Part shown: positions 33,982-40,924 of the stretch, one piece after another
Layout of the letters: each line of letters opens with the position of its first letter
Position numbering within the stretch: position 1 is the first letter of the stretch
From: Cryomorphaceae bacterium
GTDB lineage: Bacteria > Bacteroidota > Bacteroidia > Flavobacteriales > Flavobacteriaceae
NCBI GenBank assembly: GCA_003331885.1
Contig: QOPZ01000004.1
Span: 1 to 40,924, forward strand
Reading direction: 5' to 3'
Length of the DNA stretch: 40,924 bases
The notes under the pieces: generated by a model
What the model saw: the letters and a program-made list of their open reading frames with translations, nothing else
Told to the model about the DNA's origin: nothing
The model's database searches: none
Translations under genes and position numbers: made by a program

Positions 33982-34713
33982 TTAATTCATTACGACGGAT
34001 TGATTCATTTTATTAATAAATGGAATATAATTTTTAATTCTCTCATAAATCATATTAGTAACTCCATCTCCAGTAATTGTTGAACCTGAAATTGCATCAA
34101 CCTCATGATCGTTTTTATCAGTATTTCCAGGGTCATTATTACCTTTCAAGACAGTTATACCAACAAAATCACCTGAATCATTAAATATTTTTTCTTGTTC
34201 AAAGCTTTTCTTAAACCAGTCCTGAGTTATTTCAGCACCCAGGCCAGCAGTTTCTCCTTTGTGATCAAAAGAAGCACCTTTAATTGTATTGAAATCACTT
34301 TCAAAAGATATATATCCCCAAATTGCATCCCAAAGTCCAAAACCTCTTAACTCGATAATATAAAACTGTTTAGAATCTATTTCAGCAACATAAAGAGGGA
34401 AATGTTGATTATTATAATCTTTTTTTAACTCTTTTACTAAATCAATTTCAGAAAAAGGATTTAACGACTCATTAATAGATCCATCTAGCTTTAATGATAA
34501 TTCTTGAATGATAAATTTATTATAATAGCTTTCGGCCTCTTCCCTATTAACATTAACTCCAACGGTTGAAAGAATATTTTGCATTTTTTCATTTCTTACA
34601 TTCTCATCTTGTAAAGGTTTAAGAGTTCTTGCAGTAAAAGTTAGAATTGAAGCGATACCTACAATAAGTAATCCAATAAATAAAAAAGTATATAGATTTG
34701 AATCTCTGTTCAT
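33982..34713 (-). CDS. nqrC: Na+-translocating NADH:quinone reductase subunit C
   Basis: A 243-residue subunit with one N-terminal membrane helix (LYTFLFIGLLIVGIASILTFTA) and a periplasmic FMN-binding domain. The flavinylation motif is DAISGSTITGDGV; the Thr of SGST is the predicted phosphoester FMN site, a Ser-for-Ala variant of SGAT. Other family parts are GLWDAIWGYISF and GETAGLGAEI. It begins at the nqrB stop (1-bp overlap). Confidence 0.96.
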   Translation of the reverse strand: MNRDSNLYTFLFIGLLIVGIASILTFTARTLKPLQDENVRNEKMQNILSTVGVNVNREEAESYYNKFIIQELSLKLDGSINESLNPFSEIDLVKELKKDYNNQHFPLYVAEIDSKQFYIIELRGFGLWDAIWGYISFESDFNTIKGASFDHKGETAGLGAEITQDWFKKSFEQEKIFNDSGDFVGITVLKGNNDPGNTDKNDHEVDAISGSTITGDGVTNMIYERIKNYIPFINKMNQSVVMN

Positions 34714-35867
34714 TAAACTGTTTTTAATTTAGTATTAAATCTTTTTTCCCTTCTTTTGACACTTGCCTCTATAACATAATGATCAATTGTTGGTGCAAAT
34801 ACATTCATTAATAATATTGCTAACATAACACCCTCAGGATATGCAGGATTAAAAACTCTTATCAGTATACAAAATATACCAACAAGTAATCCATATATCC
34901 ATTTACCTTTAAGCGTCTGGGCTGCAGACACTGGATCGGTTGCCATAAAGACAACTCCAAAAGCAAAACCACCAACAATTAAGTGATTGAACCAACTAAA
35001 ACTCATTAATTCATTTGCACCCCAAAGGTTAAAAAGAAATCCTGTTACAGCTGCTCCAATAATAGATCCAACCATAATTCTCCAACTTCCAACACCTGTA
35101 TATATCAATATAGCAGCGCCAATTAACACCATTAGTGTTGAGGTTTCGGCAATTGAACCTGGAATAGATCCAATAAACATTTCCATAACACTATACTGCT
35201 CAGGTGAATTTCCGGCAGCGAGCATACCAAGAATTGTTTCTCCAGAAACACCATCAACATTAGAAGCTTCTGAAACCCAAACTTGATTTCCAGACATGTA
35301 TGTAGGATATGCAAAAAAAGCAAATGCCCTAGCTGTAAGAGCAGGGTTTAATATATTCATACCTGTCCCACCAAAAGCTTCTTTACCAATTAAAACTGCA
35401 AATGCGACAGAAACACCAACCATCCAAAGCGGAATGTCAACGGGCATTATCATTGGAATTAGAAGGCCAGTAACTAGATAACCCTCATTAACTTGATGCC
35501 CCCTAAAAACTGCGAATGCAAATTCAATTCCTAAACCAACTATATAAGAGACAGCAATCATTGGAAGTATTTTATATGATCCATGAAGAAAAGCATCAAA
35601 AGTTGAAAATGTCTCTCCTGTTTGGTACAGATACTGATAGCCTGTGTTATATATTCCATAAACAAGAGCTGGTAATAGGGCTATAATAACAGTAATCATT
35701 ACTCTTTTCAAGTCAATTGCGTCCCTAATATGAGAACCTGTTTTTGATGTATGATTTGGAACAAATAAAAATGTTTCAAAAGCATTAAAAGCTGGATAAA
35801 GCTTTTCAAACTTTTGACCCTTATCAAAAGGTGTTTTCATTTTTTCTACTAATCCTCTTAAATCCAT
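34713..35867 (-). CDS. nqrB: Na+-translocating NADH:quinone reductase subunit B
   Basis: A 384-residue membrane subunit with the sodium path and a covalent FMN. Family parts include SHIRDAIDLKRVMITVIIALLPALVYGIYNTGYQ, AFAVFRGHQVNEGYLVTGLLIPMIMPVDIPLWMV, GGTGMNILNPALTARAFAFFAYP, and FMATDPVSAAQTLKGKWIYGLLVG. The flavinylation site should be the Thr in VDGVSGETILGML. The motif reads DGVSGET where ApbE targets are usually Dxx[ST]GA[TS], so Glu replaces Ala. About ten membrane helices are visible. Confidence 0.97.
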   Translation of the reverse strand: MDLRGLVEKMKTPFDKGQKFEKLYPAFNAFETFLFVPNHTSKTGSHIRDAIDLKRVMITVIIALLPALVYGIYNTGYQYLYQTGETFSTFDAFLHGSYKILPMIAVSYIVGLGIEFAFAVFRGHQVNEGYLVTGLLIPMIMPVDIPLWMVGVSVAFAVLIGKEAFGGTGMNILNPALTARAFAFFAYPTYMSGNQVWVSEASNVDGVSGETILGMLAAGNSPEQYSVMEMFIGSIPGSIAETSTLMVLIGAAILIYTGVGSWRIMVGSIIGAAVTGFLFNLWGANELMSFSWFNHLIVGGFAFGVVFMATDPVSAAQTLKGKWIYGLLVGIFCILIRVFNPAYPEGVMLAILLMNVFAPTIDHYVIEASVKRREKRFNTKLKTV

Positions 35868-35868
35868 A

Positions 35869-37224
35869 TTATAAAGTTTCTTTTATTAAAAAATCTATAC
35901 CATTTCTAACAATTGTTTGTGCCTCAATTTTTGAGGATGAAGCATAATCAATTAATCCAAAATCTTCAGGAGCAACTTCATAAATTCCCAATCTTTCCAT
36001 TTTTTCAATATTTCCAATCATACACTCTTTTACTAATTGCATAGGGTAAATATCCATTGGAAAAAATTTTTCCATTTCACCAGTTACTACAAAAGCTCTT
36101 TCTTCTCCATTGAGATTGGTATCATATTCTTTTGGTTTTGATGAACTGAGCCAATTAAATGAAGATCTGTAGATACTAGGAACACTGTTATTGATAAAAG
36201 GTATCCAGCCAAATAATTTAAAGTGGTTTCCCTCTTTAAGAATAGACAAATTATTATTATAAAAACCAATAAATTTATCGATACCAACACTTTTACCACT
36301 TAAAACATCTCCATTAATCAATCTCAAACTTTGATTTTTTTGAAAATTAATATTTTTTAATATTGACTCAATTTTTGCCCCAATTATTGTTCTAAAATAT
36401 TTTGGATTTTTTACTGGAGGTCCAGACACAGCTATAGTTCTAGTAGGAATATATTCACCTTCTAAGAATAAATTTCCAATTGTACAAACATCCTCTGGTT
36501 TTAAAATCCACACTGACTCACCAGAGCTAATTGGATTTACATGATGGATTTGAACACCAACATTTCCTGAGGGATGAGGACCTTCAAAAACAGTACTTTT
36601 ATAATTTGAAAGTTGTTCCTTGAAGAATGTTTGACTTTTCTTAATTCCAAGATTCACATTTTTTGGACAAATAATTTCAAGTACATCAAGTCCAGCTTTA
36701 AAAAGATCCATTCTGTCTTTTAAAATAAACTCAAAATCAACGGAAAGAGGTGCAGAGTCAAAACAAGATACATGGATTGACTTTGGTTTTTCATCAGGAT
36801 TGGCTATGATATCAAATGGTCGTTGTTTTATAAATGGCCAACAACCTGATTCTAATAAAAGCTTAACTACCTGATCTTTTTTTAAATTATTAAGATTAGG
36901 AATTTTATGCTTTACCTTTAAATCTTTTTTATCTGTTTTGATCAGAATTTCAATAATTTTTCTTCTATCTCCTCTAGTTATTTTTTCAATAACACCTGAG
37001 GATGGAGAAACAAACTTTATTTCTTCATTTGACTTAGAGTAAAAAATGGGTTGACCTCTTTTTATGGATTGACCTTCTTTTACTAAAAGCTTAGGAACGA
37101 TCAAATGAAAATCATCTAAAATTAGGGCAAGTTGAGTAGGTAAAGGAACTTTTTTTAATTCTTTATCTGCTACACCTTTGATATTAATGGATAAACCATT
37201 TTTGATCCTAATGTCTGTTGACAT
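35869..37224 (-). CDS. nqrA: Na+-translocating NADH:quinone reductase subunit A
   Basis: A 451-residue cytosolic subunit, the first gene of the nqrABCDEF-apbE operon. NqrA landmarks are LNINIKGVADKE-like N-terminus (INIKGVADKEL), the lipoyl-like KEGQSIKRGQPIFYSK, VHVSCFDSAP (written HVSCFDSAPLSVDFEF), FEGPHPSGNVGVQIHHVNPI, and ERAFVVTGEMEKFFPMDIYPMQLVKECMIGN. It contributes to ubiquinone/menaquinone binding. A -7 element sits 20 bp upstream. The start gap of 71 bp is shared with the divergent T9SS plug gene. Confidence 0.96.
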   Translation of the reverse strand: MSTDIRIKNGLSINIKGVADKELKKVPLPTQLALILDDFHLIVPKLLVKEGQSIKRGQPIFYSKSNEEIKFVSPSSGVIEKITRGDRRKIIEILIKTDKKDLKVKHKIPNLNNLKKDQVVKLLLESGCWPFIKQRPFDIIANPDEKPKSIHVSCFDSAPLSVDFEFILKDRMDLFKAGLDVLEIICPKNVNLGIKKSQTFFKEQLSNYKSTVFEGPHPSGNVGVQIHHVNPISSGESVWILKPEDVCTIGNLFLEGEYIPTRTIAVSGPPVKNPKYFRTIIGAKIESILKNINFQKNQSLRLINGDVLSGKSVGIDKFIGFYNNNLSILKEGNHFKLFGWIPFINNSVPSIYRSSFNWLSSSKPKEYDTNLNGEERAFVVTGEMEKFFPMDIYPMQLVKECMIGNIEKMERLGIYEVAPEDFGLIDYASSSKIEAQTIVRNGIDFLIKETL

Positions 37225-37244
37225 AAATCCAATAAAATTCGGTG

Positions 37245-37252
37245 CAAATATA
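37245..37252 (-). promoter_or_regulatory. Bacteroidota -7 promoter element of the nqr operon
   Basis: On the minus strand TATATTTG (followed by CACC) is a perfect match to TAnnTTTG, 20 bp before the nqrA ATG. The expected transcript leader is about 15 nt. No TTG is found at the usual -33 distance. Confidence 0.5.
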
Positions 37253-37295
37253 CGACGAAGTAAAATAATTATTACTAATATTATGTAGTTTTTTT

Positions 37296-38489
37296 ATGAG
37301 AAATTTTAAAGATTTTATTAACTATTTGTTTACATTATTTTTTTTTAGTTTGAGCTTGTGTGCTCAAGATGAAAATATTGCAAGTATAGAAATCATTAAT
37401 CAATCAAACAATTCAAAAAATTCTATTTTCCTAAAGGGGGATTTAATAAATGTAAGGTTTGATGAATTAAGTAATAAAATCAAAAATTACTATTACACTT
37501 TTGAACATTGTGACTACAATTGGGAAAAGTCAATTTTATTTAAAAATGAATTTATTGAAGGATTTGATGATATTAGAATTTCTAATTATCAAAAGTCATT
37601 TAATACCCTACAAAAATTCATTAATTATTCATTTAATATTTCTCATAAAAAATTAAAAATATCTGGAAATTATATACTAACTGTTAAGGACAACTATGAT
37701 AAAGAGATTTTAAAAAGAAAATTTATTATTGTAGATCAATATAATATTGGAGACATTCAAATTAGTAGAGCAAAAGCAAACAAAATTATTGATACTCATC
37801 AAAACTTAAAAGTGACTTTTAATTGTATTGAATGTTTTTATGATAACAATGCTGATTATAAATTATTAGTAATAAGAAATAATAATTTTAATGACTTTAA
37901 AATCATCAACAAGCCTACATTCAAAACTTCAAAAAAACTTATATATGATAATGTGCTTTTTGAAGGTGGTGACGAATACCTAAGCTTTGACACAAAAAAT
38001 ATTTTATCAACAAGCAATAAAATAAAAAAGGTTTTGAATGACAAGATCTACAATACTATACTTTATGATGATTTAAAAAAAATGATTTATTCATATAACC
38101 CAGATAAAAACGGTGAATTTATCGTAAACAGTAATAACGATAATAATTCTACAGATTCTGACTATACTCTAGTGAAATTCACGCTAAACAAAGAAAGTGA
38201 TTTTGATGAAAATTTATTTATTGTTGGAGGGTTTAATAATCATGATTTAAACGAAAAATATAGGCTTAATAAACTATCAAAAAACAAGTTTGGAATTGAA
38301 TTAAAACTAAAACAAGGCTATTATAATTATAAATATGTCAAAATTAAAAATGGAGCTTTAAAAAATATTTCCAATTTTTGGCAAACAGAGAACAATTATT
38401 CAGCAATTTTATATCAAAAAAAACAAACTGATAGGTATTATAAAATTGTAGGATTTGGGGAAAAAAATTCATTTAAAATCGTAAATTAG
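37296..38489 (+). CDS. Type IX secretion system plug protein (DUF5103)
   Basis: A 397-residue secreted protein. The N-terminal signal (FINYLFTLFFFSLSLCAQ) is followed by the plug first domain: IASIEIINQSNN, YYYTFEHCDYNWEKSILFKNEFIEGFDDIRISNYQKSFNTLQKFINYSF and SGNYILTVKD. The C-terminal part TLVKFTLN, LFIVGGFNNHDLN, LKLKQGYYNYKYV and TENNYSAILYQKKQTDRYYKIVGFG matches the later domains. In Flavobacterium johnsoniae this protein closes the SprA (T9SS) translocon from the periplasmic side. Here it implies a type IX secretion system elsewhere. ApaG follows 21 bp downstream. Confidence 0.92.
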   Translation: MRNFKDFINYLFTLFFFSLSLCAQDENIASIEIINQSNNSKNSIFLKGDLINVRFDELSNKIKNYYYTFEHCDYNWEKSILFKNEFIEGFDDIRISNYQKSFNTLQKFINYSFNISHKKLKISGNYILTVKDNYDKEILKRKFIIVDQYNIGDIQISRAKANKIIDTHQNLKVTFNCIECFYDNNADYKLLVIRNNNFNDFKIINKPTFKTSKKLIYDNVLFEGGDEYLSFDTKNILSTSNKIKKVLNDKIYNTILYDDLKKMIYSYNPDKNGEFIVNSNNDNNSTDSDYTLVKFTLNKESDFDENLFIVGGFNNHDLNEKYRLNKLSKNKFGIELKLKQGYYNYKYVKIKNGALKNISNFWQTENNYSAILYQKKQTDRYYKIVGFGEKNSFKIVN

Positions 38490-38510
38490 AAGTAATATTA
38501 TTTTGATTAA

Positions 38511-38903
38511 ATGATCAGCAAAATTACAGACTTAAATAATTTAAAAGGAATTAGAATTTCTACAAAATCATTTTTTATTAAAAGTATTACTCTAAAAAAA
38601 AATATTAATTATTTATTTAAGAATGTTATTACGATAACTAATAAAAGTAAAAATTCGATTCAGATTATTTCAAAACATAAAAAAATCCTTGAAACATTTG
38701 GAATGAGAAAACTCAACTCCCTTTTAAAAGAAAAACATATAATAAAACCAGGGAAAAAATTAACTCTAAATTTAAATTATTCAGTACAATCAAAAATTGC
38801 TACAATTAAAGGTTATTTTTCAATGATAAGTTTAAATAACTCCTCAAAATTTAGAGCATATATTCCAAAGACAAAGCTCTCACATCCTGAAATTTTAAAT
38901 TAA
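38511..38903 (+). CDS. apaG: ApaG-domain protein, degenerate
   Basis: A 130-residue protein in the position normally held by apaG between DUF5103 and pruA. ApaG-like features remain: YLFKNVITITNKSKNSIQIISKHKKILETFG (for the usual Y-x-ItI-x-N-x-S-x-x-x-x-Q-L-x-x-R-x-W), the PGKKLTLNLNYSVQS step, and IKGYFSMISLNNSSKFRAYIPKTKLSHP. The glycine-rich centre (G-x-G-V-V-G-x-x-P) is replaced by LNSLLKEKHIIKP. The domain is therefore strongly diverged but the frame is open and of normal length. ApaG function is unclear, and it may bind nucleotides. It overlaps pruA by 1 bp. Confidence 0.78.
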   Translation: MISKITDLNNLKGIRISTKSFFIKSITLKKNINYLFKNVITITNKSKNSIQIISKHKKILETFGMRKLNSLLKEKHIIKPGKKLTLNLNYSVQSKIATIKGYFSMISLNNSSKFRAYIPKTKLSHPEILN

Positions 38904-40522
38904 TGAATAAAGTAAAACAATATAAAGCCGAAAATGAGCCAGTTTTAGGTTATAAAGCAGGCTCAAAAGAAAGAAATAATGTTGAAAAAACATACAATGA
39001 TATGTTTAATTCAAAAGTTGATGTCCCATTATACATAGGTGGAGAAGAAATACTTACTGAAAAAAGAAAAAATATACTACCTCCACACGATCATATAAAT
39101 ATTGTTGGAACTTATTCTCAAGCAGATGAAAATCATGTTCAAGATGCTATTGAAAATTTAATTGAAAATAAAGAATCTTGGTCAAATACACCCTGGGAAA
39201 AGAGATGTGAAATATTTTTGAAAGCTGCTGATTTATTGTCAAATGAATATCGTGCAAAAATTACTGCTGGAACTATGATTGGTCAATCAAAAAATATTTT
39301 TCAAGCTGAAATTGATGCTGCATGCGAGTTTATTGATTTTTTAAGATTTAATGTTTCTTATTTAACTGAAATTTATAATGAGCAGCCAATTGATGGACCT
39401 GGAAAATCTAACCAGCTAGAATATCGACCCTTAGAAGGATTTGTTTATGCTGTAACACCATTTAATTTTACTGCTATTGGTGGAAATTTATGTGCTAGTG
39501 CTGCTTTAATGGGTAATGTAGTACTATGGAAGCCTAGTGATAATCAAATTTATACAGCAAAAATCACAATGGATATTTTTAAGGAAGCTGGTCTGCCAGA
39601 AGGAGTTATAAATCTAGTTTCAGGTGATCCAGAAATGATAAGTGAAACAGCTCTTAAACATTCTGAATTTTCAGGACTACATTTTACGGGATCAACTTCA
39701 GTATTTAGAGATTTGTGGAAGAAAATTGGCAATAATATTTCTTTATATAGAGATTACCCAAGAATTGTAGGAGAAACAGGTGGAAAAGATTTTATCTTTT
39801 GTCACCCAACAGCAAATATTGATGCAACTTCGACAGCCATCATAAGGGGAGCTTTTGAATTTCAAGGTCAAAAATGTTCAGCTGCATCAAGAATATATAT
39901 ACCAGAATCTATTTCTAAAAAATTAATTGATAAAGTAATTGATCAAACAAAAACTATCAAAATGGGTTCCCCAATTGACTTTAATAATTTTATGACAGCT
40001 GTAATTCATGAAAATGCTTTTGATAGAATTTCCAATTATATTGATTTTGCAAAATCAAGTGATGATTGTGAAATATTACATGGTGGCAACTATGATAAAT
40101 CTGTTGGATATTTTGTTGAACCAACTATTTTACTTACTAAAAATCATCAATTTAAAACAATGCAAGAAGAAATTTTTGGACCTGTTGTTACTATGTTTAT
40201 ATATAAAGATGAAGAATGGCTAGAAATGCTTGATATTGTTGATAAAACATCAGATTATGCTTTAACTGGAGCTTTTATATCTGAAAATGAAGACAGCATT
40301 GATATTGCATTAAATAAATTAAGATATAGCGCTGGAAACTTTTATATAAATGATAAACCATCTGGAGCTGTTGTTGGTCAACAACCCTTTGGTGGCTGTA
40401 GAGCATCAGGCACTGATGATAAAGCTGGTTCAAAACTAAATCTATTAAGATGGGTAAGCCCAAGACTAGTCAGCAGGACTCATAATCCGCCGACTAAATA
40501 TCCATATGATTATATGGATTAG
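38903..40522 (+). CDS. pruA: L-glutamate gamma-semialdehyde dehydrogenase (1-pyrroline-5-carboxylate dehydrogenase)
   Basis: A 539-residue NAD-dependent aldehyde dehydrogenase of the P5CDH type. It oxidises glutamate semialdehyde to glutamate in proline catabolism. The N-terminal family block is NEPVLGYKAGSKERNNVEKTYNDM. The catalytic Glu is in VGETGGKDF and the catalytic Cys in FQGQKCSAASRIYIP. The NAD site shows TPFNFTAIGGNL and HFTGSTSVFRDLW. The conserved end is GQQPFGGCRASGTDDKAGSKLNLLRWVSPR. No proline dehydrogenase gene is beside it. The stop lies 29 bp inside the convergent rsmG 3' end. Confidence 0.96.
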   Translation: MNKVKQYKAENEPVLGYKAGSKERNNVEKTYNDMFNSKVDVPLYIGGEEILTEKRKNILPPHDHINIVGTYSQADENHVQDAIENLIENKESWSNTPWEKRCEIFLKAADLLSNEYRAKITAGTMIGQSKNIFQAEIDAACEFIDFLRFNVSYLTEIYNEQPIDGPGKSNQLEYRPLEGFVYAVTPFNFTAIGGNLCASAALMGNVVLWKPSDNQIYTAKITMDIFKEAGLPEGVINLVSGDPEMISETALKHSEFSGLHFTGSTSVFRDLWKKIGNNISLYRDYPRIVGETGGKDFIFCHPTANIDATSTAIIRGAFEFQGQKCSAASRIYIPESISKKLIDKVIDQTKTIKMGSPIDFNNFMTAVIHENAFDRISNYIDFAKSSDDCEILHGGNYDKSVGYFVEPTILLTKNHQFKTMQEEIFGPVVTMFIYKDEEWLEMLDIVDKTSDYALTGAFISENEDSIDIALNKLRYSAGNFYINDKPSGAVVGQQPFGGCRASGTDDKAGSKLNLLRWVSPRLVSRTHNPPTKYPYDYMD

Positions 40523-40924
40523 GTATATATAATATCTTTTTAGTATCAAAAAATGTTTCAGAATAAGTTTTACTTAAGTCAATCAATTCATATTTTTTAA
40601 TGGTATTTAATTCTTCTTTTAAATCTCCTCCTTTAAGGGATATTATTCCATTTTTTATTTTATTATTATTTTGAGTTTTAAACTTGTTCTTGCAAATCTT
40701 AACAATATTTGCAGTTGAGCTTACTGCCCTATTTACAATAAAATCATATTTACCTTTTAGTTCATTTGCATCTAGTTTTTCAGCTTTAACATTTAAAAGA
40801 CCTAATTCTTTAATTATTTGTTTAATTACATAAATTTTCTTTTCCTTTCTATCAACTAAATGAAAAAAAGATTTTGGAAATAGTATGGCAAGAGGAATTC
40901 CAGGCAACCCACCGCCGGTTCCAA
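40494..40924 (-). CDS. rsmG: 16S rRNA (guanine(527)-N7)-methyltransferase RsmG, 5' part beyond the window
   Basis: The frame reads through the right window edge. The visible part is about 143 residues. Its first visible residues GTGGGLPGIPLAILFP are the SAM-binding motif I of RsmG, followed by FHLVDRKEKKIYVIKQIIKELGLLNVKAEKLDANELKGKYDFIVNRAVSS. The track's start at an internal TTG is not the true start; the N-terminal ~60-70 residues are missing. RsmG methylates G527 of 16S rRNA. The 3' end overlaps pruA by 29 bp on the opposite strand. Confidence 0.93.
   Translation of the reverse strand, partial: GTGGGLPGIPLAILFPKSFFHLVDRKEKKIYVIKQIIKELGLLNVKAEKLDANELKGKYDFIVNRAVSSTANIVKICKNKFKTQNNNKIKNGIISLKGGDLKEELNTIKKYELIDLSKTYSETFFDTKKILYIPNPYNHMDI

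Overview
The window is about 41 kb of strongly AT-rich chromosomal DNA from a member of the Bacteroidota, most likely a marine Flavobacteriia with a compact genome. Supporting evidence: a type IX secretion plug protein (DUF5103/T9SS_plug), a complete nqrABCDEF-apbE sodium pump operon, DUF6702 and CarboxypepD_reg-like secreted proteins, many lipoproteins, no clear Shine-Dalgarno sequences, and several upstream matches to the Bacteroidota -7 promoter element TAnnTTTG. Gaps are short, 1-4 bp operon overlaps are common, and several convergent gene pairs overlap at their 3' ends.

Layout. 1-58: the end of a probable murF. 55-3984: a lipoprotein amidase, then a YceI protein, an M20 amidohydrolase and a YjbQ/UPF0047 protein on the minus strand. 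4052-9719: a tripartite RND efflux operon (adaptor, permease, TolC-like channel). 9733-12323: a minus-strand pair of a magnesium-chelatase-like AAA+ ATPase and a VWA/MIDAS protein. 12616-15236: a 70-aa unknown, a YkuK RNase H-like protein, an LpxH-like phosphoesterase and a GT28-like glycosyltransferase. tRNA-Val(GAC) follows, then DUF2059, a conserved unknown, a Lys/Asp-rich lipoprotein with a strong terminator, a DUF3955-like membrane protein and a secreted sulfatase. 18819-20077: flavin reductase and O-methyltransferase. 20074-25421: a minus-strand run of a Tat component, M1 aminopeptidase, DUF6702, two CarboxypepD_reg proteins and a DUF1080 protein, preceded by tRNA-Gly(TCC). 25552-30370: a plus-strand chain of GNAT, M15 peptidase, gpmI, thioredoxin-like lipoprotein, map and a methyltransferase. 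30357-37224: apbE and nqrF-A on the minus strand. 37296-40522: T9SS plug, a degenerate ApaG and pruA. The window ends inside rsmG.

How the genes work together. NqrA-F form the sodium-pumping NADH:quinone oxidoreductase, and ApbE supplies covalent FMN to NqrB and NqrC. The RND operon forms one envelope-spanning pump. The AAA+/VWA pair is probably a two-component remodelling machine of unknown substrate. The remaining genes are mostly housekeeping or envelope functions in arrangements I recognise from flavobacterial genomes.

I did not find a phage, transposon, CRISPR array, toxin-antitoxin pair or defence island. The region looks mostly ordinary. The points most worth a second look are the orphan AAA+/VWA pair beside two small genes, the NqrB flavinylation motif with Glu in place of Ala, the eroded ApaG, promoter spacing that suggests leaderless or very short leaders, and a tRNA-derived false N-terminus in the ORF track.
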